The translations under genes were made by a program, and so were the position numbers. From the NCBI GenBank assembly GCA_021848765.1, contig JAJZTU010000167.1, positions 1 through 7,554 on the forward strand: DNA of 7,554 nt. The letters are read 5' to 3'. Shown piece by piece: positions 5,735 through 7,554 of this stretch. The notes below the pieces were generated by a model, which was given only the letters and a program-made list of their open reading frames with translations, was not told where the DNA came from and did not search any database. The stretch is from Bacillota bacterium. GTDB taxonomy: Bacteria > Bacillota > GCA-003054495 > Carboxydocellales > JAJZTU01. How positions within the stretch are numbered: position 1 is the first letter of the stretch; every line of letters starts with the position of its first letter.

Positions 5735-7105
5735 ATGTCAATATTAGGAATTTTGCTGAGTTTGGCCTTATTGATTTATGTCGCCTACCGTGGTTTTTCC
5801 GTTATCCTCTTTGCCCCTGTGATGGCGCTGATTGCTGCTGCCTTATCCGGCCTGGATCTCTTACCTACTTATACGGAATTGTTTATGCCAAAAATGGTCG
5901 CTTATGCCAAGAATTTCTTTCCCGTGTTCATGTTAGGAGCAGTATTTGGAAAAGTGATGGATGATACCGGGGCTGCCCGTTCCATCGCTCATGCGATTAT
6001 CGAGAAATTGGGTAAAGAACGGGCCATTTTAGCAGTAGTACTGGCCTGTGCCATTTTAACTTATGGCGGAGTTTCCTTGTTTGTAGTAGCTTTTGCTGTT
6101 TATCCTTTTGCTGCGGCCCTTTTCCGCGAAGCTGACATTCCCAAACGGTTAATTCCCGGGTCAATTGCCTTAGGCTCTTTTACCTTCACCATGACAGCCT
6201 TGCCCGGTAGCCCGCAAATCCAAAACCTGATTCCCACTAAGTATTTTGGCACCAATGGTTATGCTGCGCCCATTGTTGGTCTTATAGCCGGTATATTTAT
6301 GTTTGGTTTCGGACTCTGGTGGTTGGAGCGGCGCCGTAAAGCGGCCCTGGCTGCCGGTGAGGGTTACGGAACAGGGCACAAAAATGAGCCCGAAGGGATG
6401 AACCTCGGGGATTTGCCGAATTTTTGGCTCTCATTATTGCCTTTAGTGGCTGTTCTGGGCATAAATTATTGGCTGACCAAATATATTCCCACCTGGGACC
6501 CCAGCATCCTCAAAGCTTATAATATACCTTTAAAAAGTGTGGTGGGTATCTGGGCCATCATTGTAGCCCTGGTGACAGGCATAATTTTAGCTATAGCTCT
6601 AAACTTCAAACAGATGAAAGGCCGTATAGCCAAAGCTTTAAACGAAGGTACCGTGGGTTCCCTGTTAGCCATTATGAATACAGCCAGTGAGGTGGGTTAC
6701 GGCAATGTTATTTCTTCTCTGCCGGGATTCAAAGCAATTGCCGCCGGATTAATGAGCATTAAAGGGACTCCCTTGATTTCGGAAGCAATTATTGTCAATG
6801 TGTTGGCCGGTATCACCGGTTCGGCTTCCGGGGGCATGAGCATAGCTTTGGAAACCATGAGCAAGCAATATTTGGATTTGGCCCGGCAAGTCAACTTGAA
6901 TCCCGAACTCTTGCACCGGATTGCCTCTATTTCTTCGGGAGGTTTTGATACCCTTCCCCATAACGGGGCAGTGATTACCCTCCTGGCTATTTGTGGTTTA
7001 ACCCATAAACAATCTTATGCTGATGTGGGTGTTGTTTCACTTGTTGGTCCGGTCTTGGCAACTATTGTTGCGATCATCATGACGACCTTGTTTCGTTTAG
7101 TGTAA
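5735..7105 (+). CDS. GntP-family permease, probably for a hydroxy acid (3-hydroxybutyrate-type)
   Basis: An integral membrane transporter of 456 residues, typical for the gluconate/hydroxybutyrate permease family. The ATG at 5735 is chosen because GGAGGTG (5719-5725) sits 9 bases upstream; an in-frame TTG at 5717 overlaps that Shine-Dalgarno. Hydrophobic segments run through the whole protein, about 11-13 in number by eye, with a basic cytoplasmic stretch (WLERRRKAA) and a hydrophilic loop in the middle. Family-like signatures are the GGVSLFVVAFAVYP segment, the TALPGSPQIQN loop, and near the C-terminus the GSASGGMSIALE stretch and SSGGFDTLPHNGAV. It starts 22 bases after the dehydrogenase stop and is the last gene of the operon. 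GntP members carry gluconate, related sugar acids or D-3-hydroxybutyrate; no sugar-acid kinase or dehydratase is nearby, while CoA-transferase and 3-hydroxyacyl dehydrogenase genes are. The 3-hydroxybutyrate assignment therefore rests on context only. Confidence 0.88.
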   Translation: MSILGILLSLALLIYVAYRGFSVILFAPVMALIAAALSGLDLLPTYTELFMPKMVAYAKNFFPVFMLGAVFGKVMDDTGAARSIAHAIIEKLGKERAILAVVLACAILTYGGVSLFVVAFAVYPFAAALFREADIPKRLIPGSIALGSFTFTMTALPGSPQIQNLIPTKYFGTNGYAAPIVGLIAGIFMFGFGLWWLERRRKAALAAGEGYGTGHKNEPEGMNLGDLPNFWLSLLPLVAVLGINYWLTKYIPTWDPSILKAYNIPLKSVVGIWAIIVALVTGIILAIALNFKQMKGRIAKALNEGTVGSLLAIMNTASEVGYGNVISSLPGFKAIAAGLMSIKGTPLISEAIIVNVLAGITGSASGGMSIALETMSKQYLDLARQVNLNPELLHRIASISSGGFDTLPHNGAVITLLAICGLTHKQSYADVGVVSLVGPVLATIVAIIMTTLFRLV

Positions 7106-7160
7106 AACGGTATTCTGAGCACCCCTCTACAATATAAGAAATTCGGAAGTTTGACGTTCA

Positions 7161-7213
7161 AAAAAGAGAAGGCTAAGACCGGTCGCTTAAGGCCGGTCTT
7201 AGCTCTTTCATTT
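7161..7213. terminator. Bidirectional intrinsic terminator between convergent genes
   Basis: GCTAAGACCGG (7172-7182) and CCGGTCTTAGC (7193-7203) form a perfect 11-bp stem with a 10-base loop. On the plus strand TCTTTCATTT follows; on the minus strand the flank is CTTCTCTTTTTT. It can end the CoA-transferase operon from the left and the ACT-domain gene, which stops at 7222, from the right. The better T-run is on the minus-strand side. Confidence 0.85.
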
Positions 7214-7221
7214 CCCGCTGC

Positions 7222-7554
7222 CTACAGATTATACACATCTTCTCCCCGCAGGGTATTAATCCCCCGGCCGTTAAGGAGCTCAATGGCCCTGTCAATATCT
7301 TCCACCCTGAACACCACCAGGGCCTTATCCTTAGCTTTTTCTACAAAGGCGTATACATACTCAATATTGATGCCGCTGCCTTCCAAGGCCCGCAGGGCTG
7401 TTGCCAGGCCGCCCGGCTGGTCATCCACTTCCACGGCAATGACATCGGTAGTGCTGACAGTAAACCCGGCATCTCTTAACACCTTGAAGGCCTGGTCCGG
7501 GTTGCTCACAATGAGGCGCAGGATGCCAAAGTCAGTGGTATCGGCAATGGAAAG
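7222..7554 (-). CDS. Tandem ACT-domain protein, C-terminal part (runs off the right edge)
   Basis: The frame is open from the window edge to the TAG at 7224-7222, giving 110 visible residues; the start lies outside. A GTG inside the frame at 7509 is the valine of LIVSNPDQ, not a start. The visible part begins LSIADTTDFGILRLIVSNP, the end of a first ACT domain. A complete second one follows, beginning VIAVEVDDQPGGLATALRAL with the ligand-loop pattern D-x-P-G-G-L-A, and containing GINIEYVYAF. ACT domains bind amino acids or other small molecules and regulate enzymes. Stand-alone proteins of this kind, about 140 residues long, are common in Clostridia, where they are often found beside phenylacetate-CoA ligase and indolepyruvate oxidoreductase genes; that context is outside the window and unverified. 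It converges on the CoA-transferase operon and is not part of it. Confidence 0.85.
   Translation of the reverse strand, partial: LSIADTTDFGILRLIVSNPDQAFKVLRDAGFTVSTTDVIAVEVDDQPGGLATALRALEGSGINIEYVYAFVEKAKDKALVVFRVEDIDRAIELLNGRGINTLRGEDVYNL

Noticed and set aside
7222..7509. ACT protein starting at the internal GTG at 7509
   Set aside because: The frame stays open to the window edge and the upstream residues complete a first ACT domain, so the GTG is an internal valine.
1..7554. CRISPR arrays, insertion sequences, tRNA or rRNA genes, toxin-antitoxin or defence genes
   Set aside because: No repeat-spacer pattern, transposase-like frame, terminal inverted repeats or RNA gene signature was seen; the window reads as ordinary metabolic and regulatory genes.

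Overview
The window looks like a piece of a bacterial chromosome, most likely from an anaerobic, spore-former-type Firmicute (Clostridia, perhaps Peptococcaceae or Syntrophomonas-like). This rests on the strong AGGAGG-type ribosome binding sites, the mixed base composition, the gene families, and a one-component sigma-54 activator set directly in front of a fermentative or syntrophic acyl-CoA operon. The taxonomic placement is an inference from gene content and style, not a database match.

Layout. (1) 1-900, minus strand: the N-terminal third of a CCA-adding enzyme / poly(A) polymerase-type nucleotidyltransferase runs off the left edge. Upstream of it is a small membrane-anchored protein with a Pro/Glu-rich linker and a C-terminal beta-rich domain. 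That gene has a good sigma-A promoter, and a hairpin lies at its stop codon. (2) 901-1138: a divergent intergenic region with promoters facing both ways. (3) 1139/1149-3236, plus strand: a sigma-54 enhancer-binding protein (CBS-like region, two PAS domains, AAA+, Fis-type HTH). Its 5' end appears to carry a frameshift relative to the best start and Shine-Dalgarno. (4) 3237-3399: a compact control region holding the regulator's terminator, three TGTATGG repeats that look like activator sites, and a well-spaced -24/-12 (sigma-54) promoter. (5) 3400-7105, plus strand: a three-gene operon of a family I CoA-transferase, a FabG/PhaB-like short-chain dehydrogenase and a GntP-family permease, ended by a perfect hairpin at 7172-7203 that can serve both strands. 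(6) 7222-7554, minus strand: the C-terminal part of a tandem ACT-domain protein running off the right edge.

How the genes fit together. The permease probably imports a small hydroxy acid; 3-hydroxybutyrate is the best guess. The CoA-transferase would move CoA onto it from acetyl-CoA or another donor, and the dehydrogenase would oxidise the 3-hydroxyacyl-CoA to the 3-oxoacyl-CoA. The upstream activator, sensing a ligand through its CBS/PAS domains, would switch on the -24/-12 promoter from the TGTATGG sites. The main system in the window is therefore a self-contained sigma-54-controlled hydroxy-acid uptake and activation cassette. Its parts belong to known families. The substrate, the signal and the operator sequence are the undetermined parts.
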